From the NCBI GenBank assembly GCA_020634895.1, contig JACKAV010000006.1:186001-250000 (forward strand): 64,000 nt of DNA, read 5' to 3'. The notes beneath the pieces are model-generated. The model saw only the letters and a list, made by a program, of their open reading frames with translations. It did no database searches and was not told the DNA's origin. This DNA comes from Anaerolineales bacterium. Lineage in GTDB: Bacteria > Chloroflexota > Anaerolineae > Anaerolineales > Villigracilaceae. A program made the translations under genes and the position numbers. Below, piece after piece: positions 1 to 8,571 of the stretch (the first letter of the stretch is position 1; every line of letters begins with the position of its first letter).

Positions 1-1763
1 TCTTTCCCCTCAACCGTTTGCCCCGACTTGACGCCAGCGGGTCGCCCGATCTCGAGCGCGTTCTGCCTGCCCCACGTTTCCCAACGCGCGGATTCATCGC
101 TCAGCACATCCGTCATCAGGTACGCCATCGCGGGTGTGACAACCGTCTGCGATTCGGGGATAGACCAATCGAACATTACGCCGTGGTCAACACCTTCCAC
201 GCGCAGGACGGTTACAGGCGTGAAATTGTCGTTCACATATTGCCCGAACTTCACGCCCTGCGCGCCGAACACGCCATACGCGCTGGCAAGCTCAAGCATG
301 GACGCATTTTCATTTATGTCCACGCCGAAAGATGAAGCGATCTTCGCTATATTTTCGATTCCCATTTGCGACTTCAACGTATCCACCGGAACCTGATAAT
401 CATTTGCCAGCGCCATTCGCAGACGCAGCGCGCCGTGATATTGACCGTCAAAGTTTTGGATGGATTCATCGCCAGGAACATCCCATATCAATGTGGCGGG
501 ACTCAAGCCGCGGGTGAATCCTGTCAAATAGACGAACGCATCAAGGCTGGACCCAGGCTTGTGTGCGCTGACCAAAGGGGTTTCTACGCTTTGATTTGTT
601 TCTCCGACCATCGCCAGAACCTGACCGGTCTTCGGGTCGATGATGATTGCGCTCGCAGACGAATCCGCGAAGGTGACATCAGGCGGCAGTGACGGAAGCA
701 GTCTGGCTGCGTCACATTCGTTGTTCGGTTCGGGCAGGGCTGCCAGACGTGCAGAGTAAATTTCCGTTACGCATGAGGCTTGCTTTTGCAGGTCATAATC
801 CATTGTAGAGATGACGATCACCCCGCCGCGTTCAATGCGTTCGCGCGGAATCTTGGAATCGACTTGGGCGAGGAGCAGGTTCAGAAACGCTGGAGCAACT
901 TCCGGCTTGGAAGGAGGCGTAGTCTCAAATACGGGAGTCTCTGCGAGAGCTTGAGTCGCTTCATCCGGTGGGACGAGTCCGAGGTCGTTCATCACATAAA
1001 GGACTTCCCGTCCGCGCTGGGTGGCGACCAACGGCGCGTCGAGCGGATTGAGCGCGGGCGTTTCACTGACTGCCGCAAGGATCGCGGATTCGGCGAGGGT
1101 CAACTCGTCGACGGATTTGCCGAAGTAAAGCTGCGCGGCGGCGTCGATGCCGAAAGCGTAATTGCCGAAGTTGGCGCTGTTGAGATACCACTCCATGATC
1201 TGTGTGCGCCCGAACTCGGCGGTGATCTGTGCGGCAATCAGCCGCTCGCGGATGGCGCGGGTGAGCGACGGCGGTTCGTTATAGAGCAGAAGGTTCGCGG
1301 TTAATTTTTGCGCAAGCGTGGGATGTGTTTCAGGGTTGGTGATGCCTTCTAATGAATAGCCGGAATGTCCTTCGAATTGCGGGTCGGCGGCGGCGATGAC
1401 GGCGCTGATCAACTCCGGCGGGATGTGCTGCGGATTTTGTTCGTTGATGGGAATATAGCGGCGCGGCAATTCGCTCGGCGCGAAAGTTGCGAGCAATTGC
1501 AATCCGGTGCGGTCATAGACGCGGGTGGGTTGAAGCAATAACCCGTCCGGCGGGTTGAGCAAGCGCGGAAGGATCGTGATCGACGGCAGATCGCGGGTGA
1601 CGTCGGCGTAGGCGAACGCGCCAAGGATGATGACGGAACCAAGCAGGATCGAAAGGACGAGTCCCATGCTAAGGATCGCGCTTCGAGTGCGGTTCTCGTT
1701 CCGCTTCTGCCTGCCGAGCCTGCGCTCGCGCCGCGCACGAAGAATGGGAAGTGTGGAAGGCAT
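1..1763 (-). CDS. Penicillin-binding protein 1A-like (GT51 + transpeptidase), partial, catalytic residues missing
   Basis: Read from ATG at 1763 and open to the left window edge (587 codons seen, C-terminus outside). A basic N-terminus is followed by one membrane segment (about residues 31-52), a GT51 glycosyltransferase domain (about 110-270) and a transpeptidase domain (about 365 onward), the plan of class A PBPs that build peptidoglycan outside the membrane. The GT51 landmarks RAIRERL and MEWYLNSANFG are present. However, the family motif ExDxxF reads AAADPQF, so the catalytic Glu is Ala126. In the transpeptidase the SxxK motif reads SSLD (405-408, Lys replaced by Asp), the SxN site reads DYQ and KTGTT reads KSGQT. 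By family knowledge both activities should be lost. It could be a scaffold or regulatory pseudoenzyme. Family call is strong; lack of activity is inferred. Confidence 0.85.
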   Translation of the reverse strand, partial: MPSTLPILRARRERRLGRQKRNENRTRSAILSMGLVLSILLGSVIILGAFAYADVTRDLPSITILPRLLNPPDGLLLQPTRVYDRTGLQLLATFAPSELPRRYIPINEQNPQHIPPELISAVIAAADPQFEGHSGYSLEGITNPETHPTLAQKLTANLLLYNEPPSLTRAIRERLIAAQITAEFGRTQIMEWYLNSANFGNYAFGIDAAAQLYFGKSVDELTLAESAILAAVSETPALNPLDAPLVATQRGREVLYVMNDLGLVPPDEATQALAETPVFETTPPSKPEVAPAFLNLLLAQVDSKIPRERIERGGVIVISTMDYDLQKQASCVTEIYSARLAALPEPNNECDAARLLPSLPPDVTFADSSASAIIIDPKTGQVLAMVGETNQSVETPLVSAHKPGSSLDAFVYLTGFTRGLSPATLIWDVPGDESIQNFDGQYHGALRLRMALANDYQVPVDTLKSQMGIENIAKIASSFGVDINENASMLELASAYGVFGAQGVKFGQYVNDNFTPVTVLRVEGVDHGVMFDWSIPESQTVVTPAMAYLMTDVLSDESARWETWGRQNALEIGRPAGVKSGQTVEGK

Positions 1764-1826
1764 GCAGGAAGTATAAAGTAGTAATTTGGGAATTGGGAAT
1801 GGTAGGTGAGCGGGAAAGTAGTGAAT

Positions 1827-1873
1827 GGTAAAAAAAAGAAGCCGCAGACCTGTCCTGCGTCTGCAGCTTCTTG
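1827..1873 (-). terminator. Rho-independent terminator of the MBL gene
   Basis: On the minus strand an AAGAAGC-type arm with GCAGAC pairs with GTCTGC and GCTTCTT and is followed by a run of T. It lies directly downstream of the metallo-hydrolase stop codon at 1879. Confidence 0.8.
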
Positions 1874-1878
1874 AGCAA

Positions 1879-2706
1879 TCAGTCTTTCATTTGCCGGTAC
1901 AACGCCCGCACGTTGCGCCGGTGCAATGTCTCCGCCAGACCGCCGAGATAGACACGGCTCTTGCCGCAGTCTTCGATGGCGATCTCTTCAAGATACTCGT
2001 CCACATTCTTGCGTTTCATTACCGCCTTGACGGCTTTCTTGACGCTGCTCAGGTAGTTGACATTTTCTTTCACAGCGGCGTCAATCTCACCGCGCAGGAT
2101 GATATCGCCGTGACCCTGGATGATATTTTCCAACCCCATGCGCCCGATCTTCTTGACCGAAGCCAGCATGTTGTCCACATCACCGTCCACAATGAAGGGG
2201 ATGGGCATGAAGGCGTCGCCTGCGAAGAGGACGCGGTCTTCTTCCACAAGCACTGAAATGCCGTCGTCGCTGTGACCGGGCGAAGTGGAGATGATCAAAT
2301 TCTTCTTCCCAACTCTCAGGGTCATCTCACCAGTTTCAAAGGTCAGGTGAGGCGGAACGATCTTGACCTGCCGCAGGCTTGGATTCTGCTTCTGGGCATT
2401 TTCAAGCGACGAGACTCCATCCTCTATCAGATACTGGCGGCACTTGGCGTGACCGATAATCACGGCGCCGGGGAAGAAGCAATTGCCCCAGCAATGATCG
2501 GCGTGATAGTGGGTGTTAATGACATAACGTACCTGTACGCCAAGTTCATGTTCGATGAACTCGCGCATGGTCAGGGTCTCTTCGGGGAGCGCAAGCGTAT
2601 CGATCACCACCGCCCACTGCGGACCGATGATGACGCCCGCCGTCACTTGCGCGTAGACCTCACTTTGGAACCAAAAAACATTTTCTGAAACACGTTCTCT
2701 ATGCAT
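1879..2706 (-). CDS. MBL-fold metallo-hydrolase
   Basis: A 275-residue metallo-beta-lactamase-fold hydrolase. The metal-binding signature THYHADH (HxHxDH) is present, with further ligands in SPGHSDD and in FAGDAF and GHGD, which together make a complete dinuclear site. There is no signal peptide, so it should be cytoplasmic. Typical substrates of such stand-alone enzymes are thioesters or lactones; nothing here identifies one. Start: the frame is open to 2763, but MHRERV at 2706 removes a non-conserved 19-residue leader and aligns with the fold's beginning. It is a single gene with its own terminator, transcribed away from lpdA's terminator. Confidence 0.8.
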   Translation of the reverse strand: MHRERVSENVFWFQSEVYAQVTAGVIIGPQWAVVIDTLALPEETLTMREFIEHELGVQVRYVINTHYHADHCWGNCFFPGAVIIGHAKCRQYLIEDGVSSLENAQKQNPSLRQVKIVPPHLTFETGEMTLRVGKKNLIISTSPGHSDDGISVLVEEDRVLFAGDAFMPIPFIVDGDVDNMLASVKKIGRMGLENIIQGHGDIILRGEIDAAVKENVNYLSSVKKAVKAVMKRKNVDEYLEEIAIEDCGKSRVYLGGLAETLHRRNVRALYRQMKD

Positions 2707-2792
2707 GCTATAACCCTTTGTTTGAATTGCTTCGTTAATAGCACACAATCCTAAAAATAGCAAGATGTATATACAAATTTGCTTCTTGAGTT

Positions 2793-2830
2793 AAAAAAGT
2801 TCCTCCGTAGTTTGTTTGCTGCGGAGGAAC
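2793..2830 (-). terminator. Rho-independent terminator of lpdA
   Basis: GTTCCTCCGCAG pairs with CTACGGAGGAAC on the minus strand and is followed by TTTTTT. It sits 20 bases after the lpdA stop. Confidence 0.85.
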
Positions 2831-2850
2831 ATGGATCGAAAAATCAGGAG

Positions 2851-4251
2851 CTAAATATGTATTGGGCTGCCGTCTGCGCCGTGAGCCGCTTCCATAATCG
2901 CCTCGGAAAGCGTCGGGTGCGCGTGGACGTTGCGCGCGATCTCATGCGGCGTCAGTTCCATCATGTGCGCCAGGGTCAATTCAGGCAGGAGTTCGGTCAC
3001 TTCGGGACCGATCATGTGCGCGCCGAGAATTTCTCCGTACTTCGCATCCATGACAATCTTGACGAAGCCCATATAATCGCCAAGCCCGAGCGCCTTGCCG
3101 TTCGGTTGGAAGGGGAACCGCCCGATTTTTACATCGTAGCCGCGTTCCTTTGCCTGTGCCTCGGTGAGTCCGAACGAAGCGACCTGTGGGTAGGAGTAGG
3201 TCGCGCGCGGCATCATTTCGTAATCGAGGGTGACAGTTTCATGCCCACCGATATGTTCGGCAGCGACAATTCCCATCGCCGAGCCAACGTGCGCCAGCAT
3301 CAGTTTGCCGGTCACATCGCCGATCGCCCAAATGCCGGGGACGTTCGTCTGCATCTTTTCATCGACTTCGACAAATCCGCGCTCGCTGATCTTGACGCCG
3401 ACTTCTTCCAAGCCCAAGCCTTTGGAATTGGGACGGAACCCGATCGCGACCAACGCCTGGTCTGCTTCGAGGACCGTTTCTTTTCCCTCCGCCGAAACCT
3501 TAACCTTTACTCCGCTCTTGGTCGCTTCGACAGATTCGACTTTGTGGTTGGTCATGATATTGATCTTGCGCTTCTTGTATTCCTTCTCGAGTTCCTTCGA
3601 GACTTCTTCGTCTTCGAGCGGAATAATGCGCGGCAGCATTTCGACGATGGTCACATCCACGCCGTAGGAATTCCAAATGGTGGAAAATTCCACGCCGATG
3701 GCGCCGGAGCCGATGATGACCACAGATTTTGGCAGTGATGTTTGCAGGATCGCTTCTTTGTATGTGACAACTTTTTCGCCATCCACTTTCCATACCGGCG
3801 GGACCATGGCGCTTGCGCCCGTGGCGACGATGATATTCTTTGCCTTCAACTCGGTGACCTTGCCGTCCTTGTCGGTCACGTTGAGCGTATCCTTCGCCTT
3901 GAATTTTGCCTCACCCATAAATACGGCGATGTTGTTCTTCTTCATCAAAAAACCGACACCCTTGGTCAGTCGGTCGGAATTCTGGCGCGAGCGTTTGACC
4001 GCCACACCGTAATCCAATTTGAGATTCTCGAACGAGAAACCAAAATCTTTGCCGCGTTCGCGCAAGGTATGAGCCACTTCGGCGTTCTTCAACAATGATT
4101 TGGAGGGGATACAGCCCACATTCAAACAAACGCCGCCCATCCATTCCTTATCGACGATGGCGACTTTCTGTTTCAGTTGCGCGGCACGGATCGCAGCGAC
4201 ATATCCCGCAGGTCCGGCACCGATCACAACAACATCAAAATTTTCTGCCAT
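2851..4251 (-). CDS. lpdA: Dihydrolipoyl dehydrogenase (E3)
   Basis: A 466-residue flavoprotein of normal E3 length. It has the N-terminal FAD-binding GAGPAGY, the redox disulfide in GGVCLNVGCIPSKSLL, a second nucleotide-binding GSGAIGVEF for NAD, the FAD motif AIGDVTG, and the C-terminal HAHPTLSEA carrying the His-Glu dyad. It reoxidises dihydrolipoamide on the E2 swinging arm, passing electrons to NAD+. E2 and the fused E1 lie 3-4 kb upstream on the same strand, separated by unrelated small genes, so E3 has its own transcript ending at the hairpin near 2800. This is a complete, unremarkable E3. Confidence 0.95.
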   Translation of the reverse strand: MAENFDVVVIGAGPAGYVAAIRAAQLKQKVAIVDKEWMGGVCLNVGCIPSKSLLKNAEVAHTLRERGKDFGFSFENLKLDYGVAVKRSRQNSDRLTKGVGFLMKKNNIAVFMGEAKFKAKDTLNVTDKDGKVTELKAKNIIVATGASAMVPPVWKVDGEKVVTYKEAILQTSLPKSVVIIGSGAIGVEFSTIWNSYGVDVTIVEMLPRIIPLEDEEVSKELEKEYKKRKINIMTNHKVESVEATKSGVKVKVSAEGKETVLEADQALVAIGFRPNSKGLGLEEVGVKISERGFVEVDEKMQTNVPGIWAIGDVTGKLMLAHVGSAMGIVAAEHIGGHETVTLDYEMMPRATYSYPQVASFGLTEAQAKERGYDVKIGRFPFQPNGKALGLGDYMGFVKIVMDAKYGEILGAHMIGPEVTELLPELTLAHMMELTPHEIARNVHAHPTLSEAIMEAAHGADGSPIHI

Positions 4252-4272
4252 GAGAAAGTTTCTCCTAGAATT

Positions 4273-4310
4273 AAAAAAGGTTAGAGGCGATTATACCCTT
4301 AACCTTTTTT
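4273..4310. terminator. Perfect inverted repeat AAAAAAGGTTA / TAACCTTTTTT
   Basis: An 11-bp perfect inverted repeat with A- and T-tracts lies between the dienelactone-hydrolase gene and lpdA. On the minus strand it reads as a stem followed by T's, so it can terminate the upstream gene. A TATAAT-like hexamer falls in the loop and could belong to the lpdA promoter, but I see no matching -35. Confidence 0.55.
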
Positions 4311-4370
4311 AGCTTATGGCGGGTCATGTTTGTAACGTGGCCTGTCCCGCTGCAAGCGGGACCTACTTAA

Positions 4371-5030
4371 CTACTTCACGTTTGCCCGCAGGAACTCATA
4401 CGTGCGGCTCCATGCCAACTGCGCGGCAGCGGAGTCGTACTCGGGGCGGTCCTCTTCCACGAACCAATGGGCAACTCCGGGGTAGATGTGAAGCGCGTAA
4501 TCCACGCCCGCGTCTTTCATCTGAACGAATTTTTTGTCCACCCATTCGTTCGGTTCCCACTCGTCGTTGTCGCTGTAATGACCCATCACCTTCGCCGTGA
4601 TCTTGCTGACATCCACATCTTCGTTGCCGTAGAAAAGAGTGACAGCAGCAATTTGATCCGGCACGGTCGAAGCGAGGATCAACGCCCACGCGCCGCCCAT
4701 TGAAAATCCGATCACGCCGATCCTGCCATTCACCATCTCGCGAAGAAGATCTTTTGCTGTGAACACCACACCGCCCACAAAATCGTTGTCGCTTTTTTCC
4801 ATCAAGGCTTTGGCTTCGTCGATCGTTTTTGCAATTTCACCATCGCGCATATCGGGTGCAAGCACGGTAAAACCCTGCGTGGCAATTTGGTCGCAAACCT
4901 TTTTGAAGAACGGTTTCAAACCCCACCAGGCATGCAGTAATAAAATTCCGGGTCCGCCGCCATCTGCAAGGTAGGCATTTACATTTTTCCCATTCACGTT
5001 CAGTTGGATTTCAGAAGTTTTAACAGCCAT
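4371..5030 (-). CDS. Dienelactone hydrolase family alpha/beta-hydrolase
   Basis: A 219-residue alpha/beta-hydrolase. The nucleophile elbow is GFSMGG, so the nucleophile is Ser, whereas true dienelactone hydrolases use Cys. The acid is probably Asp in YSDNDEW and the His is in GVAHWFVE. No signal peptide is visible. The family cleaves small esters or lactones in the cytoplasm; the substrate cannot be read from sequence. A GC hairpin at 4341-4360 and the inverted repeat at 4273-4310 follow it. The start MAVKTSEIQ has AGGAG nearby. Confidence 0.85.
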   Translation of the reverse strand: MAVKTSEIQLNVNGKNVNAYLADGGGPGILLLHAWWGLKPFFKKVCDQIATQGFTVLAPDMRDGEIAKTIDEAKALMEKSDNDFVGGVVFTAKDLLREMVNGRIGVIGFSMGGAWALILASTVPDQIAAVTLFYGNEDVDVSKITAKVMGHYSDNDEWEPNEWVDKKFVQMKDAGVDYALHIYPGVAHWFVEEDRPEYDSAAAQLAWSRTYEFLRANVK

Positions 5031-5086
5031 ATGAATCTCCTCTTTTGGATTATATGCACATTTGTTCTAGAATACAAGCGAAAGAA

Positions 5087-5108
5087 AAAGGCGACTTCTG
5101 CCGCCTTT
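5087..5108 (-). terminator. Rho-independent terminator
   Basis: AAAGGCG pairs with CGCCTTT and on the minus strand is followed by TTTCTTT, just after the stop of the ICMT-family gene. It ends the unit of three genes from 6532 to 5113. Confidence 0.8.
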
Positions 5109-5112
5109 GGAT

Positions 5113-5592
5113 TTACAACCAACGCCTCACTCTGGACTTATAGCCTGTGTACTGCTCTTTGAACTTTTCCTCCAGATAGGCTTCTTCCTTCTCTATAACC
5201 AAGCGGTTGAGCGTGGACATAAAAAATGGAGCCACCACCACACCCGATAAATATCCTGAATTCAACGGCATCCCGATGATCAGGAGCAAAAATCCCAAAT
5301 AGATTGGGTTGCGCGTAAAGCGGTAAATACCATTCGTTACCAGTGCCTTGACCGATCCATGCGGATCGAGTGTTGTATGCGCTTTGTGAAATTCATTGAA
5401 GGCGCCGAATGCGAGAATGAACCCGATAATGATCAAGGCTAAGCCTGCGGTTTTTACCCATGCTGGGATAGCGAGCGGCACGCGGACAAAATATCCAAGC
5501 AGGAACGCCAGCGCGATATAAAGCAGCGCCACGATCGGCGGGTGTACATTTTTATTGATGTTCGGATGATCTTCCCTTTGGCTTTCGTTCAT
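5113..5592 (-). CDS. Isoprenylcysteine/phospholipid methyltransferase-family membrane protein
   Basis: A 159-residue integral membrane protein with about four hydrophobic segments and the C-terminal signature of ICMT-like methyltransferases: GIYRFTRNPIYLGFLL followed by a second hydrophobic hairpin and LVIEKEEAYLEEKFKEQY. In the family this RxPxY region and the following E binds SAM. Bacterial members methylate lipids or unknown small substrates; no substrate can be assigned. It follows a 106-residue hypothetical and a soluble methyltransferase in what looks like one operon (gaps of 2 bases or overlaps). A second, longer ICMT-family protein occurs at 45990. Confidence 0.8.
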   Translation of the reverse strand: MNESQREDHPNINKNVHPPIVALLYIALAFLLGYFVRVPLAIPAWVKTAGLALIIIGFILAFGAFNEFHKAHTTLDPHGSVKALVTNGIYRFTRNPIYLGFLLLIIGMPLNSGYLSGVVVAPFFMSTLNRLVIEKEEAYLEEKFKEQYTGYKSRVRRWL

Positions 5593-5594
5593 GA

Positions 5595-5912
5595 TTATCC
5601 TTCTATTTCAAGTGTTGCCAGGTATGGCGGTTTATGAGCGAACCATTCCATCCATTGCAGATAGCTCACCCCTTTTTGTTTGGTGTCCGACCAGATCCCG
5701 TAGGGGAGGTTATGCTGCTCGTTTTTTCGGGAAACGAATTCCAGCCTGCCTTCCCATAAAATCCCCCCTCCAGGATTGTAGATGGTGAGGTGCTGACCGC
5801 TTTCCAAAAAGATCGGTTTTGACGCGCCCTTAACATAGAGTGAATATTCAATGCGCCCCTCCCAGCCCTGTTCCCAATAGACCTCCAATTCGCCTTCAAA
5901 AGTCTTCATCAT
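5595..5912 (-). CDS. Conserved-looking hypothetical protein (105 aa)
   Basis: I do not recognise a family. The protein is soluble, rich in aromatic residues (W, Y, F) and predicted mostly beta: FEGELEVYWEQGWEGRIEYS and LTIYNPGGGILWEGRLEF look like paired strands. No cysteines, metal motifs or signal peptide are seen. Its ATG overlaps the upstream methyltransferase stop in a TGATG arrangement, and it ends 2 bases before the next gene. It is therefore translationally coupled in a three-gene unit with two methyltransferases. Frame integrity and coupling support it as real; function unknown. Confidence 0.7.
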   Translation of the reverse strand: MMKTFEGELEVYWEQGWEGRIEYSLYVKGASKPIFLESGQHLTIYNPGGGILWEGRLEFVSRKNEQHNLPYGIWSDTKQKGVSYLQWMEWFAHKPPYLATLEIEG

Positions 5913-6532
5913 CAAACCTTCTTTCGTGCAGATAGCAGGAAGACCGGGAACTCTTTTTCCTCACCCCCAACGTCCTTTCTGATGGTATATGCCGTCGAAA
6001 AACGGACTTGTTCAAAACCAGCCTCTTCCACCTGCTTCTGTAATTCAGCGCGGGTGAATCCCTTATGAACGTCGGTGGTCCCATCGGTGTGAAAAGAGCC
6101 GTCCTCTTTATCGAGATCAGCGATAAGAAGGATGCCATCTGGCAACAGAAGCTCATGAAACTTGCCCAAAACAGCTTTGGTGTCACCGATATGATGCAGC
6201 GTCAGAAGCGAATAGGTGATATTGAATTTTTCTGCGGGCGCAGGTTCAGCGGTCAGGTCGAGCCGAAGCGGATGCATATTCGTCACCTCCGAGGCGGCGA
6301 TCTTTTCCTTCAATACATCCAGCATGCCCTGTGATGTATCCGCCAGTGTGATACTGCCGAACTCATCCTTCAGGGCAAAACTCAACAAGCCTGTGCCGCA
6401 GCCGTATTCAAAGGCATTCATTTCTTTCGAAAGCGGAACTTCTTTTCGAATGGCGTCTGCCACATCGAAAGCACGCTGTACTTTTTTAGGGTCGGAGTCC
6501 CAATCTTTTGCACGTTCATCGAAGTTTGTCAT
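5912..6532 (-). CDS. Class I SAM-dependent methyltransferase
   Basis: A 206-residue Rossmann methyltransferase. Motif I is FEYGCGTGLLSF, followed by the acidic residue at the end of strand 2 (ITLADTSQGML) and a post-motif NMHPLRLDLT, with the later ITYSLLTLHHI and LIADLDKEDGSF typical of UbiE/small-molecule methyltransferases. No substrate domain is added. It is the first gene of an operon with the 105-residue hypothetical and an ICMT-like membrane methyltransferase, so the three may modify one substrate successively (inference). Confidence 0.85.
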   Translation of the reverse strand: MTNFDERAKDWDSDPKKVQRAFDVADAIRKEVPLSKEMNAFEYGCGTGLLSFALKDEFGSITLADTSQGMLDVLKEKIAASEVTNMHPLRLDLTAEPAPAEKFNITYSLLTLHHIGDTKAVLGKFHELLLPDGILLIADLDKEDGSFHTDGTTDVHKGFTRAELQKQVEEAGFEQVRFSTAYTIRKDVGGEEKEFPVFLLSARKKV

Positions 6533-6565
6533 GTTAAGAACCTTGTGTCTTTAGATAGTGTGAAG

Positions 6566-6808
6566 TTACTTGAATTTTTTCCAACCGGCTTTTTCCGGGT
6601 CCGATTTGATCTTTTCAAGTTTTTCCTTGTCCATTATATAGTTTTCGAAATAGCCGCAGTCGACGCATAAGTAGGTTGTCCACGCGGGCGTGGTACTCAT
6701 CGCCCAACCGAGTTTGATGTAGATCCGCGCGCCATATCCAATGCCACCCCCTTCCTTGCTGATCACGATCGATTCCGAACCACAATTCGGACATGTACCT
6801 GTTTTCAT
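6566..6808 (-). CDS. Small zinc-ribbon protein
   Basis: An 80-residue protein with a four-cysteine zinc ribbon: CPNCGS near the N-terminus and CVDCGYF about 40 residues later. The start at 6808 is favoured over the longer frame to 6835 because AAGGAGAG lies 6 bases before this ATG. Such stand-alone ribbons often bind nucleic acid or act as adaptor domains; no function can be assigned. It lies between the E2 gene and the methyltransferase unit on the same strand. Confidence 0.75.
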   Translation of the reverse strand: MKTGTCPNCGSESIVISKEGGGIGYGARIYIKLGWAMSTTPAWTTYLCVDCGYFENYIMDKEKLEKIKSDPEKAGWKKFK

Positions 6809-6851
6809 AGTACTCTCCTTACACTTCTGAATCAATCACCTCAAATATCTT

Positions 6852-8072
6852 CTATGCCCAATTCTCCAAAGTTTCTTTGACCTTTGCCAGGAACCAGTCG
6901 GCGGATGCACCGTCCAAGATGCGATGGTCAAAGACGAAGGATAGATACACCATCGGGCGGATGGCGATTGCGTCATCAATGACGACCACGCGCTTCTGCA
7001 TCGCGCCGACGCCTAGGATTCCGCATTGGGGCTGGTTGATCACTGGAAACGCGAAGAGCGAACCGCTGATGCCGTGATTTGTCAGCGTGAACGTCCCGCC
7101 TTTGACCTCATCCGGTTGTAGCTTTTTTGCGCGTGCGCGATTTGCCAGATCATTGACTGTCCGCGCCATTGCGAGCAGGGACAGATCATCTGCGCCTTTG
7201 ATAACCGGCACAATCAATCCTTCTTCTCCCAAAGAGGTTGCCATGCCGATATTGACGTTCTTATGAATGAGCACGCCTTCGTCGCTCCACGACGAGTTGA
7301 CCATCGGGTAGACTTTCAGTCCTGCCACGATGGCGGTCATAAAATACGCTGTGAACGTCAGCTTGATCCCATCCCGCTCGAAAGCAGACTTGTTCGCCGC
7401 GCGATGTTTGATGACCTTGCTCATGTCCGCTTCCATGACGGTCAACACATGCGGCGACGTGTGCTTGGACTCAACCATATGCTGCGCGATGGATTTGCGC
7501 ATGGTTGTGTGTTTTATCAATTGGTCGCCAATAGAAGGTTGAATACTTGCAGCTGCAGGTTGCGAACCTTTGACCTGCGACTTTTGGCTTTCAACAAAAT
7601 TCAACACATCGTTCTTTGTAATCCGCCCATTCATTCCCGTGCCGTTGACCTGTGACAAGTCCACGCTGTTCTCGGCGGCGATTCGGGCAACGACAGGAGA
7701 GATAAACCCAAGTTCCCGGTGGGTATGAGCCGGTTGCTGTTTGTCAGATTGAGGTTGCGCTGCGGGAGTTGCAGCGGGTTTGGACACAGGGGCGCTGACA
7801 TCCTCTGACGATGGAGAACTGTCAAAAGCCTCTCCGGGTTGACCGATGATGGCAAGCAGTTCGCCTACTTTTGCCGGAGTCCCTTCCTGCATGACGATTT
7901 TCAGAACCGTTCCCGTCGTCGGGGCGGGGATTTCCGTATCCACTTTATCGGTGTTAACCTCAAGCAACGGCTCCAATTCATTGATCGAATCGCCTTCCTG
8001 TTTCAGCCACTTTGTAACAGTGACCTCGTCCACACCTTCGCCGAGCCTTGGAACTAAAACTTTTGTTGCCAT
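6852..8072 (-). CDS. Lipoamide acyltransferase, E2 of 2-oxoacid dehydrogenase
   Basis: A 406-residue E2 with the standard order: one lipoyl domain (1-80) with the lipoylated Lys43 in TDKVDTE, an A/P/Q-rich linker, the peripheral-subunit-binding domain (about 120-160, SPVVARIAAENSVDLSQV and GRITKNDVL), a second linker, and the catalytic acyltransferase domain with the C-terminal DHRILDGA (HxxxDG). It carries acyl groups from E1 to CoA. E1 is just upstream on the same strand but separated by the S23-type gene and its repeats. Whether the substrate is pyruvate or branched-chain oxoacids cannot be decided by eye; the E1 architecture leans toward branched-chain or broad specificity. Confidence 0.9.
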   Translation of the reverse strand: MATKVLVPRLGEGVDEVTVTKWLKQEGDSINELEPLLEVNTDKVDTEIPAPTTGTVLKIVMQEGTPAKVGELLAIIGQPGEAFDSSPSSEDVSAPVSKPAATPAAQPQSDKQQPAHTHRELGFISPVVARIAAENSVDLSQVNGTGMNGRITKNDVLNFVESQKSQVKGSQPAAASIQPSIGDQLIKHTTMRKSIAQHMVESKHTSPHVLTVMEADMSKVIKHRAANKSAFERDGIKLTFTAYFMTAIVAGLKVYPMVNSSWSDEGVLIHKNVNIGMATSLGEEGLIVPVIKGADDLSLLAMARTVNDLANRARAKKLQPDEVKGGTFTLTNHGISGSLFAFPVINQPQCGILGVGAMQKRVVVIDDAIAIRPMVYLSFVFDHRILDGASADWFLAKVKETLENWA

Positions 8073-8084
8073 AAATTCTCCAAT

Positions 8085-8130
8085 TCCGAGTAAACAGTGA
8101 GCAGAAGACGGTGATCAGTCTTCAGTTGAA
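8085..8130. repeat. Left flank repeat of the four-helix-bundle element
   Basis: The bases between the E2 start and the end of the S23-type gene contain degenerate CAGT/GATCAG units (AAACAGTGAGCAG, GGTGATCAGTCTTCAG) that match the unit type of the clearer array on the other side of this gene. It overlaps the S23-type stop codon. Confidence 0.45.
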
Positions 8131-8555
8131 GCGATATATTCTGCTACTTCATCACGGATAGCATGTGACGGTTCACTGCAAAAGAGATCCGCTTTTTGTA
8201 TCATGCTGCCCAACATTCGCCCAATTTCCATACATTTTTCGAGAAGCTGGGAACATGTCTTTTGGTCAATATAATTGCAATTCAACGCAGTTTCGATCCA
8301 GTGTTGAGTTTCCATCTGCTCACCATCCGAGTCGGTAAGTTTGCTGATAAAGTGTTTTTCGTATCTCCGCTTTGCCCATGCTTCGGCAAGATTTGAGCCG
8401 ATTGAACGGGAAGAACGACGTATCTGATCGGTTAAGGAATAAGTTTCATCTTTCGGAAAAGATTTGGTGATTTCGAAAATTTCCTGTTGCAACTGGCGGC
8501 TCTTCTTATAAACAATTAAGTCCCGAAAACTTTGTGCATATTGCAAATTACTCAT
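8115..8555 (-). CDS. Four-helix-bundle protein (23S rRNA IVS/S23 family)
   Basis: A 146-residue all-helical protein with the family signature FRDLIVYKKSRQLQQEIFEI at the N-terminus and SLTDQIRRSSRSIGSNLAEAWA in the middle. This is the four-helix bundle originally found encoded within 23S rRNA intervening sequences and related to the Avd accessory protein of diversity-generating retroelements. Members are thought to bind nucleic acid through basic surfaces and form pentamers. The gene sits between the functionally linked E1 and E2 genes on the same strand, flanked on both sides by short repeats, so it looks like an insertion rather than part of the dehydrogenase complex. No reverse transcriptase or rRNA fragment is nearby. 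Confidence 0.85.
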   Translation of the reverse strand: MSNLQYAQSFRDLIVYKKSRQLQQEIFEITKSFPKDETYSLTDQIRRSSRSIGSNLAEAWAKRRYEKHFISKLTDSDGEQMETQHWIETALNCNYIDQKTCSQLLEKCMEIGRMLGSMIQKADLFCSEPSHAIRDEVAEYIASTED

Positions 8556-8571
8556 CCTTCTTCCTCACTAT

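Noticed and set aside
780..1304. Long open plus-strand frame opposite the PBP gene
   Set aside because: It is antisense to an intact frame with recognisable GT51 motifs; the same applies to long frames at 2779-3738, 22050-22745, 28178-29059 and 61543-62862, which lie opposite lpdA, ccmC, ccmF and the hybrid kinase.
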